From contig JAOWBW010001909.1 of NCBI GenBank assembly GCA_026119855.1, positions 62,001 through 126,000 of the forward strand: DNA of 64,000 nt, given 5' to 3'. A program made the position numbers and the translations under genes. The notes beneath the pieces are model-generated. The model was not told the origin of the DNA. It saw only the letters and a program-made list of their open reading frames with translations, and did no database searches. The stretch is from Campanula takesimana. Its lineage: Eukaryota; Streptophyta; Magnoliopsida; Asterales; Campanulaceae. This document shows, in pieces, positions 10,836-23,526 of this stretch (positions are counted from its first letter, which is position 1; the number at the start of each line of letters is the position of its first letter).

Positions 10836-12076
10836 CTAGGATACCATCTTCGGACTTGAACCCTTTGGAGAGGGCTTAGGGATAACTCTATTGTCAATGA
10901 GATCCTGAAGGGCATGCTTGAGAGACCAACATGCATATGTATTGTGACCCCAAACTTGATGGTAAGTGCAGAGCTTTGAGGGGTCCCAAGTCCTAGGCAA
11001 CAGGTTAGGTAACCTATACTCTTCCATGGGTTTCATGATTCCCTGAGAGACCAGACTGTTGAAAACATCGGATATCGGGACCTCAAATTTATCGAGCTGC
11101 CTATCTTCCTTTCGAGCCAAACTCCTTTCTTTACCCTTGTCAGATGGTGCGGGATTGTAAGCTTTCAGGGTCTCACAGTATGGAGTCACAGGCCTTGAGG
11201 CATTATGATCGTCACATGGCGGGTCAATTTCTGGCATGGGCTTCTCGATGACTCTCTCATCAATAAGGTTTTGGATTACATGCCGGAGTGAAAAGCAATT
11301 GTCCGTGCTGTGCCCTTTTGACTGATGAAATTCACAATACACAGAATCATCCCAACGTTTTGGCAATGGATTTGGGGGCATATGGGTTTCAGTAGGCCTC
11401 GAGCAATTCAGTCATGGAGCATTACACTCATGGGAGCATACAACCCATATAAGTGCCTATCATGGTGAATGAACCTCCTGTTTGAGTTGCTTGGTCGACG
11501 GCCCTCTATCACATCTCGTCTAGCCTCGGTGCGAACATCATCACCAATAACAACCTTCTCACTACAGGTGGAGCGAGAGTCAGAACTTATTTCATGGGAC
11601 TGGGGTGCCCGGAGATCGGTAATCTCTGGCTCGTTTATGTTTCTCAAGAGGGTCGAGACATGGTCCAACATTTCTTCTTGGTATCCTTAAAAAAGGCTGA
11701 TCAGACGATTGGTGTGATCATTCAGGCGCCTTTCTAACCATTGTTCCATCGCATACCCTGGCTCAAAATTGGGCGAGCCCCTAGTCACATTTTTTGATGG
11801 TTGTCCTTTGTTTGCCATTACTGATTGGAAGACTTGGAGTAGACCTTGATCAAAGGGATGCTGGGAACGGACCTTGAATACTATGCTAGGAAACGAATGA
11901 GATTCTCCCTCTACAAAATTGGTTGAAGGAAAGAAAGTTTTAGTTTTTATGGGGACGGAATTTTTTATGTACGAAAGAATGATTGTTTTAAGAATAAAAG
12001 AATGCAAAATGATTTTATTTTGAAAAATTGAAAAGCAAGCACAACACAAAAATCCTATAAAGCCGGACAAGCACAA
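10836..12076 (-). pseudogene. gag of G, broken by a stop and a frameshift
   Basis: The first part (12076 to about 11408) runs in one frame with a TAA at 11687-11689 after ERRLNDHTNRLISLF, next to a run of T. The frame then shifts near 11390. The last part (11381 to 10836) has two related Cys/His blocks: YCEFHQSKGHSTDNCFSLRH followed by LIDERVI, and CTYHQVWGHNTYACWSLKH followed by LIDNRVI. Such CxxH...H...C blocks with the F/WSLRH tail are typical of Tat/Ogre gag proteins. The methionine at MANKGQPSK (about 11815) is the more likely gag start; the residues before it look like read-through. No protease or RT follows. Confidence 0.7.
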
Positions 12077-12834
12077 CGCTTAGTTTTGACACCTTGTCTT
12101 TGATTAATTCCTGGAACAGTGGATTCCTTCTCACGAGTATGAGACCAATGTTTTGCACCTGTACCTATGGCCGTCATAGACCTCTAGCAAAGGGCCCATA
12201 CCCTTTCGGGGATCCACCATTCTCGTTACGGTCTATGTGTAAGTCTTTGTCAATTTCGAATCAATCCTAGACATCCCATTTTGAATATCAAAAATTTTTG
12301 AAATTGTTTTTTTTCATTTTTTTTATTTGGGAATGAAATAGGATTGACCCGAAATTGACTTGGACAAGAACCGGCTAAAATTCAAAGACGTGTATTTTTT
12401 TGAAAACAGTCACAGACGTGGCTTTTGAGACAGCTGATTGGATGGGGGCCTAACCTCTCAACCACGGCAGTGAGACGCGACATCGAGTCAGGAAAGGCAA
12501 CCACGGATATCAATTCAAGGGAGCAAGAGATCCCCATCATCCTCGGGCTCCAAGTCCCCAAGGATTTGTACGGTAACAGGAGACGTTATAAGTTCGTAAT
12601 GTGATTGAGTGTGAGGTATCTATTTTTGGAAAAAAGATTTTTGAAGGAGAAAGAATAAAGCACATTATTTTTTATGTTTTATTTTTTTTATTTCCTTTTA
12701 TTCACACAAAGAATAAGGAAGAGAGAGAAAGTACCTGCAAAACGAACAAATGTTCAGGCATATATATGTATAAGGCAAAAGGCAAATAATGGCGGAAGCA
12801 CGCAAATTGAGTCTAGCCCACTTTTGAAAAAGTT
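12077..12834. other. G leader between gag and primer site
   Basis: No gene seen. The region is AT-rich with T runs near 12305-12330 and 12666-12700. Confidence 0.5.
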
Positions 12835-12851
12835 CCCCAGCAGAGTCGCCA
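12835..12851 (-). promoter_or_regulatory. Primer-binding site of G
   Basis: The minus strand reads TGGCGACTCTGCTGGGG one base inside the LTR end, the same class of site as in A1 and A2. It fixes the minus orientation of G. Confidence 0.75.
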
Positions 12852-12852
12852 C

Positions 12853-15443
12853 TGTGAGAGCCCGCGCGCGAACCTCTCGAACGATCCGTGCGAAACGCGG
12901 CTTGAATCCGCTCGGTTTCTCATAATGGTTTCTCTACCTTTGTTTTTGGAAGCAGAGAGTCGCCACCTCATTTTATTAAAGGAAAATAGAGATAAAACCT
13001 TTTTGTTTAGAGAAGTGGGTTCGGGGGCTAAGTTACGAGAGGAGAAGGTGATTAGCAGCACTCCGCTCACCCTTACGGTCTCTAGCATGCTTCCGCCTAT
13101 GCTTGATTTTAATTGCGTTTTTGAAAATGCCTTTATATACCCTAACATTGAAAAGATGTGTGTATTTATGTACAAGGAGTCTTCCTAGTCTAGGTCGATT
13201 CATTTGATTGCAACCGGGAACCGGTTTGGGTGGATCCCCGATCGGTTTTGAAAATGGTTTGAATCATTTAGACAAGTAAGACAATAAAAGGGGAAAGGGG
13301 GAAATATTGTACAAGTAATACAAATATATGAAAAAGATGGGAAATACCCCATAAAAAGAATGTCCGTAGCCAAGGTTGATCCTCCAAGTTCATGGATTGC
13401 TGTGGATCGCCGTGGATGTACCTGTGAATAACGTATCTAAAAACAGATCTAAAACTTGGGATTCACTACCAAGATGTTAGGTAACATGTATGAATTTTCA
13501 TTTGATTTATGGATTAGTAATTCATGCTCAAATCATGCAAAGAACACAGACCTAAAATCTGCCCAGAAATGTAAAACAGGACATGTCTCATTTTGATTCG
13601 AAATTTACACTATTAATACATGAGTAATTTAGGAAACTCAAAAGATGACACTTAAATATAACACATTGAATATTATGTACCCAAAACAGTTTGTAAATAA
13701 AATGAGTTTTGATTGTCCAAAACATCTCTGAGATTTGCATGTCAGAGATGAACATGCAAAGATCTGCAGATCAAGGGTTCAAACAATAAATGGAAAGACA
13801 AGTTTATACTTATGGGAAAAATATAATATTTACATTATCATTTTCCTCTGTTTGTGTAGAACAAAAACTCTTTTGAGGTCGAAGACCAAAAACAAAGTTT
13901 GCTATACATAAACAGGTCAACACGATAGAAAGGTACAGGTTTACAGTCTACTGGAAACTTGTAAAAGCTTTGAAAACACTCATGTAAACTCATTCAAATG
14001 GCATGACATGAGTATGCAACTTCTTGTGGGAATAGATATACATGTTAGCATAATTATCAAAGGGGTATTTTACATTAAAAGTTAATCTAAGTATGAATAT
14101 ACATGGGAGAAAGGGGAAGAGGACAGATTTATGATCTTCTGAGATGAGAGGCATTTTTATACACGAGTCACCTCAAACTAAGCCAAGAAATGAGCATATG
14201 ACCATCATAAACATACACATACATGCTGAGATCCAGATTCAAACACTCATAACATTATTTCCATGGCAAATCATGAGTTTATTACATGAACATATTAAGA
14301 AAATATGGGAGTCTAGCCAACTAATAGCTAGACTCCTAAACAAATAACCAAACCAATTACATCTTTACAAATTAGATGATCACAAGGGAAAACTTACCTA
14401 GTTAAAAGGGGGGGGGGGGGTTGTGCTTCCTTTGCTTCCAAGGGAAGGCTTCTTTTGTTGTTTGAGTTTGAGTGTAGGATTGCTTGAGAGATTGCTTGAG
14501 TTGTTTGAGAAAGTGTTGTTTCTTGGTTTGTTTTGGTGTGTTTTGAGGTAAGAGAAGTGGTGGTTTTTGGTGGTGGTGTGGTGGAGTAGTGGTGGATGTA
14601 GATGGCTGAGAGTAAGAGAGAGTTTGGAGAGAAAGAGTTAGAGAGGAGAGTGTGTAGTGAATTGGTGAGTTGTGTTGTTAGAATTGTTAGGCAATTTTTG
14701 GGTAGTCATTAGAGAGAGGAGGGAGGTGAGAATTTGGGGGCAATTTTTAGGGATGTAGGGCTGGTAGTAGGGGGTAGGAAAAGGAGTGGTTGAGGGTGGA
14801 GGAGTGAAGAGGAAGAGGAAGAAAAATAGGGAAGAAGATCATTGCCTAGGTTGAAAAACTGCAAAGGTTGGAAAAGGGGTTGCACGGCCGTGCGGCCTAA
14901 AGGGCGCGGCCGTGCAGCCCGGCCAAAGGTCAACATTTTGATTTTTCTTTTTCTTTTCCAGCCAAACATGGTGTGCCACGTGGCCCTTCTAGGCTGGTCT
15001 TTTGCTTGCTCTTGTGGGCATCCTTTCCGGCTCCGTCTTTCTGTTCTGCAACTACTCCGTTGTGCGCACTCCGGTGTCCCGGTTGTTCGCGGGCCCAACA
15101 TGAAAGTTGCTCGGAATAATCTTGTGGTCATGTCGGCGTATCTGTAATTTGATTGAAGAGAAAGGAATAGCATAGTATAATATTAATGCAATAGATGACC
15201 GGTAAAAGGCTTTTAAAGCAGTGCGGAACCCGGCGAGGGGTCCCGGCACGCGAAATTTCGAGGATTGATCTTTTTACTCGGTTTTGAGTCCTGATCACAG
15301 ATCTGGACTCAGTTTTTTCATCCAATGCACCGATAAGGCGTTCGATAGCTTCGAACGGCCAAATCTAGGGGTTTAGGTCAATTATCGCGTTTTAGACCAA
15401 ATAAGGGGAGGTTTTAGGGGGTGCGAGATCGGGGGTGTCTACA
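12853..15443 (-). repeat. 5' LTR of G
   Basis: 2591 bp bounded by TGTGAGAGCCC and GGGGTGTCTACA (plus-strand reading). A GC-rich word pair (GCACGGCCGTGCGGCC, then GGCGCGGCCGTGCAG) lies at 14880-14935. A run of 13 G sits at about 14408-14420. No coding potential is credible; the plus-strand ORF at 14842-15147 is chance reading of the GC-rich part. The second LTR of G is not in the window, so the far boundary is inferred from the CA end only. Confidence 0.65.
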
Positions 15444-16191
15444 CCACTATATTAAATGTTATCAAAAGTTGTTACACCCATATGAGAAACATTCTCATGA
15501 AACACTAAAGGTGATAACACTTTAGTAAACATATCCGCTAACATGGAGTTTGTTCCTATAAGTTGTATTTCTATTTGTTCATTTTGTACTCTTTCTCTTA
15601 CAACAAGAAACTTAGTATCTATATGCTTAGATTTTGATGAACTCTTGTTGTTGTTGGAGTACAAGACTGCTTCCCGATTGTTACAATATAACTTAATGGG
15701 TCTTTCGACACTATCGACAATTCGCAGTCCCTCAATAAACTTACGCAGCCAAATAGGTTGATTGGTTGCCTCGAAACAAGCAACAAACTCGGCTTCCATG
15801 GTAGAGGAAGTTACGAGTGTCTGGTTGGCACTTATCTAAGAAACTGCTCCACCGGCTAATGTGAAGACATAACAAGACGTTGATTTATGACTATCTTGGC
15901 ATCCAGCAAAATCGAAGTCGGAATACCCAATGATCTCAAGATGATCCAATTTTTTATATGTAAGCATGTATTCCTTGGTGTTTTGTAAGTATCTCATCAC
16001 TCTTTTTGCTGCAACCCAATGTTCTCTCCCCGGATTGCTTTGGTATCTACCAAGCATCCCAACAATAAATGCAAGGTCTGGACGAGTACAGACTTGCGCA
16101 TACATTAAGCTTGCTACTGCTGATGCATAAGGGGTATTTTCCATATACTTGGATTCAAAATTATTTTTAGGACATTGTTTAAGACTAAACT
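15444..16191 (-). pseudogene. D: Ty1-copia RNase H end (left of E)
   Basis: Read on the minus strand after the E insertion site, the copia polyprotein continues with FSLKQCPKN, then PYASAVASLMYAQVCTRPDLAF and the RNase H-like block with SDFDFAGCQDSHKS and STMEAEFVAC, ending MGVTTFDNI. A TAG at 15836-15838 replaces the Trp expected after GGAVS. The G LTR abuts the end. Together with 25378-26477 it makes one RT-RNase H region of the same lineage as F. The 5-bp AAACT at 16187-16191 is the target duplication of E. Confidence 0.88.
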
Positions 16192-18094
16192 TGTAACGAC
16201 CCCAAAACCCGTTCCTATTTATTTTATATTTTTGGGAATTTTAATTTGAACTTATGTGTGCATTTGATGTGTTAGAAAATATTTTTATGACTTGCATATA
16301 TTATTTGAGCATATGTGGTAGTTAAAGTGTTAATGAAAATTTTATTAAAAGGAATAAATGAGTTAGTTGAAACTTTAGGGTCCAAAGTGTAACTTTAAAG
16401 TTCAGGGGCTTATTTGCACAAAAGGAAAGTGGAGGGGTTTAGTGGAAAATTCTAAAAAGATTTTTTATAAAACACTCTTATCCTCTCCCTCTCTCTGCGC
16501 ACATATACACACACACACTAAGGAATTCTCTCTCTGTTCTGCGAAGAAAAAAAAGTAAGTTCAATCTATTTTGATTTAATTCTTTTTATTTACTTACCCG
16601 TTTTAAAAACTAATTATATAAAAAAGATTGGGTGGGGCGTGCGCACCCCCCCTGTTTTCCAGGTTTGATAGTTTGTTTAACTTGGGTACAAGAGGACAAT
16701 TATTTGTGTAGTTCTTGGGGTTGTTTAGGACCCAAACGTGAATGTGTATGACATTTATGTCGTTGATGAAAAAGATTGAGTTGTGACTAAATGTCCTTGT
16801 TATAGACTCTTTATGAGAAATCTTTTGTGTTCATCTTGTGATGTATTTGGCTTAGTTCCTTCTTGGATTAAATGCTCGGTTTTGTTTAGCAAGTATTCAT
16901 TACTGTGCTTCTTGTGAAAAGTCCAGCTGGTCTTATTGTAGAGTCAGCCAATGGAAGAATTATAGTGGTACAGGTAAGTCCACTATAAGGCTTTCCTTTG
17001 GAGCTTCTGAGTCAGCCAATGGAAGAATTATAGTGGTACAGGTAAGTCCACTATAAGGCTTTCCATTGGAGCTTCTGAGTCAGCCAATGGAAGAATTATA
17101 GTGGTACAGGTAAGTCCACTATAAGGCTTTCCATTGGAGCTTCTGAGTCAGCCAATGGAAGAATTTTAGTGGTACAGGTAAGTCCACTATAAGGTTTTCC
17201 ATTGTAGCTTCTGAGTCAGGCGGTGGAAGAATTATAGTGGCACACAAGCCAAGTTCACTATAAGGTGTCCACTGCGCCTTCTTTGTTTCCCCAGTCCAGA
17301 TTGGCCTTGGATGGGATGAATTGCTTCCTTTGGTGAGCACTTGGGTTATGACTTTGTGTCATATTTCTCTCTCTGGTTACTTTGGTTCTATTGGTTATGG
17401 TTTGGTTTTCGGGATCCCGGCTTCTGCTATTTATGCTGCTCAGATGGTTTTCTCAACTGGTTTTCTCAGGTGGTATTCTCAGATGGTTATGTTACTTCGG
17501 TAAACCTTGGCTTGGTATCCACTGGAGTGTGGGCTATGTGGTAATTGTGGTATATGAGTTGATGTTATCTCTCATGTTATGTATTATATGCTATGTGATT
17601 ACTTGTTGATATTGTTTCTTTATGATTATCATATCAGCATGTAACGTAGTTGCATTTTAGTAACTTACTGAGATTTATTCTCACCCTTTATTTGTTTACT
17701 GTTTTAGAAAAGGCGGGTCCAGGGGATAGGACACTTGGAACGGGAGGACGTTGGAGTGGTAAGAGTTGGGACTTGTTTTGTTAAGGTTGCATTATGTAAA
17801 TGTGAAACCTTTTGGGTAGAGTACCCGTACTTTCTGTTGTCTCACACCTATTTTGGATCATGTTGGTGTATGTACATTTGTTTAAAAGTTTGTAAGCCTT
17901 CGGGCTAAGTACTTTCGTTGTGAAAGTTGGTTGTAAAGTTTGTTTAAAGTTAAGTGACGTCTTTGAACTTCAAGTGAGTTTTTGCTAAACTTTATAAAAG
18001 TACATTTCGAAAAAATTTCTAAAGAGTTTTATAACGTCTTCCACTCGTGTCCCGAGCGTGGGGCCAAGTAGGACCACGGGTCTGGGGCGCGACA
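16192..18094 (+). repeat. Left LTR of E, inverted
   Basis: 1903 bp from TGTAACGACCCCAAAACC to GGGGCGCGACA. Its sense is plus, opposite to the element's coding strand. Compared with the right LTR it lacks about 750 bp (right-arm positions about 24100-24930), including most of the GC-rich words. It contains a 68-bp tandem array and, at 17636-17690, the block conserved among the B, E and I LTRs. Confidence 0.8.
16941..17270 (+). repeat. 68-bp tandem repeat in the E LTR
   Basis: Units start at 16941, 17009, 17077 and 17145, exactly 68 bp apart, with a diverged fifth copy at 17213. Each of the first four carries ACAGGTAAGTCCACTATAAG, which contains a perfect plant 5' splice consensus (CAG, GTAAGT). 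The right LTR has the same array on the other strand (about 23530-23790) with about three units. Confidence 0.9.
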
Positions 18095-18110
18095 ATCACT
18101 CCCCCTTAAA
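18095..18110 (-). promoter_or_regulatory. Polypurine tract of E
   Basis: The minus strand reads CTTTAAGGGGGAGTGAT just before the left LTR, matching the tract of element B (AAGGGGGAGTGAA). Its strand agrees with the primer site at 21188-21199. Confidence 0.75.
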
Positions 18111-20459
18111 GAAAATTCGTCCCGAAGTTTTAGGATTCACTTACCTCGACCCTCAAACAATCAAGGATACTTTCTTTTCATTCCAATCCCGAAGCTTTCA
18201 AGTAGATTCTTTCACATTATGTTTCCTCCACACAACTCTAACAAGAGGAATACTTTTAGTTCTCAATTCTCGAACTCTAAAATCAATCACTTGAACTGAA
18301 TGTTCCTCCTACGACTTAGTCGATTCAATATCCTCTAAAACTTTAAACATACATGAGAAAAATCATAAACAGATTTGCGTAGCATCGATATATGGAACAT
18401 ATTATAAACCTTATCAAAAGAAGGAAGTAACACAAGATGATAAGCCCAATTTCCAACTCTTCCCAAAATCTCAAAAGAACTGATATATTAAGCAAACTCC
18501 ATGAGAAGTAAAGGTATATCCCACGAATTCTAAAAATCAACTAAACTAGTTCTCAACATGTCCTCAAAAATCTGAATTGTTCTTTCTGACTGGCCATCTG
18601 TCTGCAGATAAAAAGCCAAGCTAAATCTTTAATCCTGAACCTAAGGCCTTCTGAAATGCTTGCCAAAGTCAAGATGTAAATAAGAAACCCATATCTAATA
18701 CCATGCTCGTACACATCCCATGAAATCGAACTATATTCTGAACAAATAAGTAACAACTGGAATTAACATTTATACTCTCAAAATAAATTAGGTGAGAAAA
18801 CTTGGTAGTCAATCCGCTATTAATCAACATCATTGATCTCATCTATTCAGTGTAACTCCTTCAATGAAACTTTTCACAATAGATTCATATCCACTCAGAA
18901 ATCTCAAAGGTTTGTGACAAGCCAACTGATCACTGATATTTTACTTCCAGATTATTCGCAACTTAAGGACTTAGTTGAATGCTTAGAATTTCTCGTGTCA
19001 ACAAATAAAATGTAACTCTTCAAGTAACTGTAGTTGAATTCCATTATGCAGATTGGTTCCACTAAGTGTTGACTACATACTCTGTTACAAAAGTTAAAAT
19101 TCCATTGATAATATTCTATGGTTGAAATCATTCAATAGTGTAGGAACTTAAAGCTTCCACAATCGCAAAATCACACCATGTATCAACTCACAAAAACTCC
19201 AATATGTCAAATCCTCTACTACACTTGCCTTTCCCGGATGATATAACATGTATTCTACTTGCATTGTCTCATGTATAACTCTTCTTGAGGAAACAAATAC
19301 GTCAACTCTCATGGTCGGTAAGCACTTCAAATATAGCTCCACAAAAGTCATTCGGTAATGCAATGGATGTATAATCGCAATCAATCTCAAGTTATGGGTA
19401 GGATAATTTTGGTTTATAATGAATCAATCTTCTCAAAGAACTCATTGTTACCATACAATTCTGAAGCGATGAACATCTCAATCACTCTTTAAGGCATCAT
19501 CATGAATAATGAATTTATTAAATCCACTATAATGGTAAAAATCGACATATCCACTAGAAAATAGTAACACTAATCATATCTTCTAGATAACTGTAATACT
19601 AGTCAAATCCACTAAGGGATGTCAATACTGAAGTTGTCATCAACTCTCGTTTCAACAATTAAAACTCGTTCCATTCTTACCAATCCATCGAGAAAGTGTA
19701 TATTTCTGTGTCATATAGTTAATAGTGTAGCTACCTTAGAAATCCATCAATGATTCTTTAACCATATACCAATCTCAACAAGTTACATACCGCCGCTACT
19801 GAAGTAGGATTTTTCCAATTACTGTTGCCTCCATTGAAGGATCAAAAGCTATGCCTGAATTGAACTCCCTCAAAATAATATATCCTCTAACAAGAAGACA
19901 TAATGTCTTGATTTCACAACTGTTGCCTCTCACGTAGATATATTAAACAAAATGAATCCCTTATCAAGAAATATCTCAAGCTAAAGCTTCTATTCCTGTA
20001 ACTCAACCGATGTTATAAGCATATTGGACTAGATATCAACACTGCAACACTGCACCATAACAACTCAAGATAACCCAAGCTTCTCATCAAGTAACATATA
20101 CTACTCAATAGAAAATCTATCTGAGATTTCTCAAAGAAAGGGTACATTCTCAATTTTAGATGCAAACACTCTGCTGCTAACCCCCTAAACCAAATACCAG
20201 GCACAACCTTGGGTTAAAAAAATTTAAACTTTAATGCATAAATAGCATGAATGCCAAACACATATATCTACCATGCTTAACTAAAGCACACTAGCATATA
20301 AGACTCCACCACAACACTATCAAAATCTTGCTATAGCGATATAGTTAAACTAGCAAGTAAAACATGCTCACAAATTTGCACATCACAAGTGCGCAACACT
20401 CTATCAATCATCAAACACTCCCCCTTAGGATAGACACCTCTAATACCTAAGGTAGATAC
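18111..20459 (-). pseudogene. Decayed pol region of E
   Basis: No long frame remains, but traces of a gypsy pol can be read on the minus strand. Near 19220-19260 a YHPGKASVVED motif matches the end of RNase H. About 18545-18660 matches the integrase stretch that, in B, encodes QTDGQSERTIQILEDMLRA. The order agrees with B. The region is AT-rich and full of stops and indels, much more diverged than the LTR arms. Confidence 0.5.
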
Positions 20460-21091
20460 TCATGAGACACATGCAATCGAGAAGCAATGCACAGACAAAT
20501 AAGAATGCGAAGATCCAGGGTCTATAAGTGTATGTGCCCTCAAACTAGACATAGAAATTATACCTCCAATCACATTAGAAGGATCTGAAATCTGTTGTTG
20601 ATTGATGGCAGAAACACTACCCTGTACCTTAACCTTCCCTGAAGCATCCCTCTTTTGGCCCTGAGAAGACCCAACTGCACTTCCTGATGCCTGTACCCTA
20701 AATCTAGGGCAATCCTTCTGAAAATGACCCAACTGACCACATCTCATACATTTGCCTTGTTTCTTCCAACATTTCTCCTCTGAATGTCCTGTCCTTCGAC
20801 AATAGCTACATACTCGTTTACCTTGAGTTCTTCTATTATGTGGCCCTTGAAAAGATTTCCTAGCTTGTGAAGATGTCCCTTAGTATTCTCTACTATCTCT
20901 ACGCTGGGGTTGTGGTTTTAACTGTCCTTCTCGTTTGTCACATCTGAGGCTTCAACCTTGCTTTTATTCTCAACTATATCATCAATTGTTTTCATTACAG
21001 TTTCAAACATACCTTGAAACATTGTTCGAACCTTTTCTCTAGCATTACCCAGCCCTGAAGGCCCCGACTGATCACCCTCTATTCCAACCAT
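20460..21091 (-). pseudogene. gag C-terminus and protease start of E
   Basis: Minus-strand frames give a gag start (MVGIEGDQSGPSG at 21091), a zinc-knuckle region ending MRCGQLGHFQKDCPRF (20747 leftward) and a protease start with INQQQISDPSNVIGGIIS and the motif DPGSSHSYLS. Element B has the same series (ANQVYINQQQ-like linker, VIGGIVS, DPGSSHSYIS), so E belongs to the same broad chromovirus group. Stops and frameshifts break it, and the large central domain of gag is missing. Confidence 0.7.
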
Positions 21092-21187
21092 CTTTAGTGA
21101 TTACCTGCATAAAACACTCAACGTTACTCACTCTCTACCCAACTACCCTCCTAGGTCACATAGTGATTCTAGACCATCTACAACCTA

Positions 21188-21199
21188 GCTCTGATACCA
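21188..21199 (-). promoter_or_regulatory. Primer-binding site of E
   Basis: The minus strand reads TGGTATCAGAGC, complementary to the 3' end of plant initiator-Met tRNA, two bases from the LTR end. The LTR itself ends GCGCGATA instead of the expected GCGCGACA, so its inner CA is lost by one change. Confidence 0.85.
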
Positions 21200-22015
21200 A
21201 CTATCGCGCCCCAGACCCGTGGTCCTACTTGGCCCCACGCTCGGGACACGAGTGGAAGACGTTATAAAACTCTTTAGAAAAATTTTCGAAATGTACTTTT
21301 ATAAAGTTTACCAAAAACTCACTTGAAGTTCAAAGACTTCACTTAACTTTAAACAAACTTTCACAACGAAAGTACTTAGCCCGAAGGCTTACAAACTTTT
21401 AAACAAATGTACATACACCAACATGATCCAAAATAGGTGTGAGACAACAGAAAGTACGGGTACTCTACCCAAAAGGTTTCACATTTACATAATGCAACCT
21501 TAACAAAACAAGTCCCAACTCTTACCACTCCAACGTCCTCCCGTGCCAAGTGTCCTATCCCCTGGACCCGCCTTATCTAAAACAGTAAACAAATAAAGGG
21601 TGAGAATAAATCTCAGTAAGTTACTAAAATGCAACTACGTTACATGCTGATATGATAATCATAAAGAAACAATATCAACAAGTAATCACATAGCATATAA
21701 TACATAACATGAGAGATAACATCAACTCATATACCACAATTACCACATAGCCCACACTCCGGTGGATACCAAGCCAAGGTTTACCGAAGTAACATAACCA
21801 TCTGAGAATACCATCTGAGAAAACCAGTTGAGAAAACCATCTGAGCAGCATAAATAGCTGAAGCCGGGATCCCGAAACCAAACCATAACCAATAGAACCA
21901 AAGTAACCAGAGAGGGAAATATGACACAAAGTCATAACCCAAGTGCTCACCAAAGGAAGCAATTCATCCCATCCAAGGCCAATCTGGACTGGGGAAACAA
22001 AGAAGGCGCAGTGGA

Positions 22016-23526
22016 TGTTGGGTTTCCAAGTAACATGCGCAGCGGAATATAGCAATTAAATTTTTAAGAAACCCAAAGCCATAGATCCGTTCATATGATT
22101 AAATCAAATACAACAAGATAAATAGAGGAATAACTAACCCTTGATGGCTATGAATTTTTCTCTTTGGTCTTGGTGGAGATCTTGAAGCTTTATCACGAAC
22201 AAATCACGAACTTTGTAAGATGATAAAATTCACCCTCTAGCGGTATCCACACTTCGAACGAATATCAAAGGAACTTCTTCGATCTTGGTTGCTAGACCAA
22301 TAATTGTAAAACACGCTTTCACAATTTAATAAAGAACTATATGGAATTTATTTGTGAATTATTTTGTTCCTCAATCAATGATATCTTAGAACAAAATAAA
22401 ATCTCTCTCAAACTCTTTGAGACTCACAAAAGCACTAGTCAATATGGTCTGGCCGAATTGGGGTTTTTATACACAATTAAGACCTATTCCAAATAGGTAA
22501 CTTGTGCCAAAAACCTTTCCTAATCAAATTAGGAATTTTCCTGTCGGCAAGACCAGGCGCCCGCCCGGTACCACCCGAGCGCCCGCTCATTTGGGCAGAA
22601 GGTCAAGGCCTTTTCCGGCTTATTCAGGCGCCCGCCTGGTTCAACCCAAGCGCCCGCTTGGTTGACCAGGAGGCCCAGAATAATTCCAGAAATTCCCTTG
22701 ATGTCCTTCGACCCTAAATTCCAATACAGTCCTTTTATTTAAGATTCGTTCTATTGTGTGTGACCCTCTAGGATTATACTAAGTTGGCAATGGGCTCAAA
22801 CATGATCCCATAAGATATGATTAGGTTCTAGCAAACCGTCATACCTACCCAAATAGCATAACTAGATACAAGTTCGCATTCCTTTAGAATATGTCACAAT
22901 CCCTTTGTCCACAATGTCATTGAACACAAGTCATGGTCAAACAGTCAACTTGTCTTGTTCAATACTTTCTCGATTCCGAATATGTTGATAATTCAAATGC
23001 TGTTGATCCAATCAATCCATTTGAGTCCGGCCGAACATTTCATCAACATCATTCCTTCGAGGGGCCCAAGCTTGACATCTCTCCGTGGAGGGACAAATCC
23101 ATTTAGCTTATTATTCTTCGCAACGGGAATCCGATTATGCCAATCATACCCTTTATAACTACCGTGTTAAGGTAGCGTTTGAATATGTCAAACACAATGT
23201 TCATCAAGTGGAAGACTATAATAACTTCATGTCTAAGGATTCAAATGACATAACTAATATGAGATATATGTACGACATAGACCATGACATAAATCTCATA
23301 CAGCGGGTCATGTCCAGTACCTTGTTCCAAACAAGTACCCATAAATCTAACATGATCATCCCATGATCATTTAGCCTTTATACTAGTACTTAACAAGTAC
23401 TAGGGACGGGGATTATTATAAGTAAACATGAACAACAATAATAATCAAAACATCTCTTTATTGATATGAAATAAATGATAACAATTACAACGTTTATTAA
23501 ACGTGCCTAGGGCACCACTACCAACA
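22016..23526 (-). repeat. Solo LTR of the H copia family
   Basis: 1511 bp starting TGTTGGGTTTCC and ending CACTACCAACA, flanked by GTGGA on both sides (22011-22015 and 23527-23531). It is the reverse complement of the H LTRs over most of its length. No primer site or coding region adjoins it, so it is a solo LTR left by LTR-LTR recombination. Its central GC-rich part (22550-22675, CAGGCGCCCGCC words) differs completely from the corresponding part of the H LTRs. A TATAAAAA on the minus strand lies at 22464-22471. Confidence 0.92.

Larger units (their letters stand above)
6289..15443 (-). mobile_element. G: gag-only Tat-like LTR element with plastid insert
   Basis: On the minus strand: 5' LTR 15443 to 12853, primer site 12851 to 12835, gag fragments 12076 to 10836, then noncoding DNA to about 6289, interrupted by plastid DNA (about 6929-9356). 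No pol genes are seen. The 3' LTR is missing: the internal region joins F directly at 6288/6289, so the left end was lost. The flank beyond the 5' LTR is CCACT (15444-15448), but no matching duplication is found on the left. Confidence 0.65.

Noticed and set aside
14709..15173. Overlapping ORFs on both strands in the G LTR
   Set aside because: They lie in the GC-rich part of an LTR on the strand opposite or antisense to G, with low-complexity Ser/Pro runs and no recognised domain.
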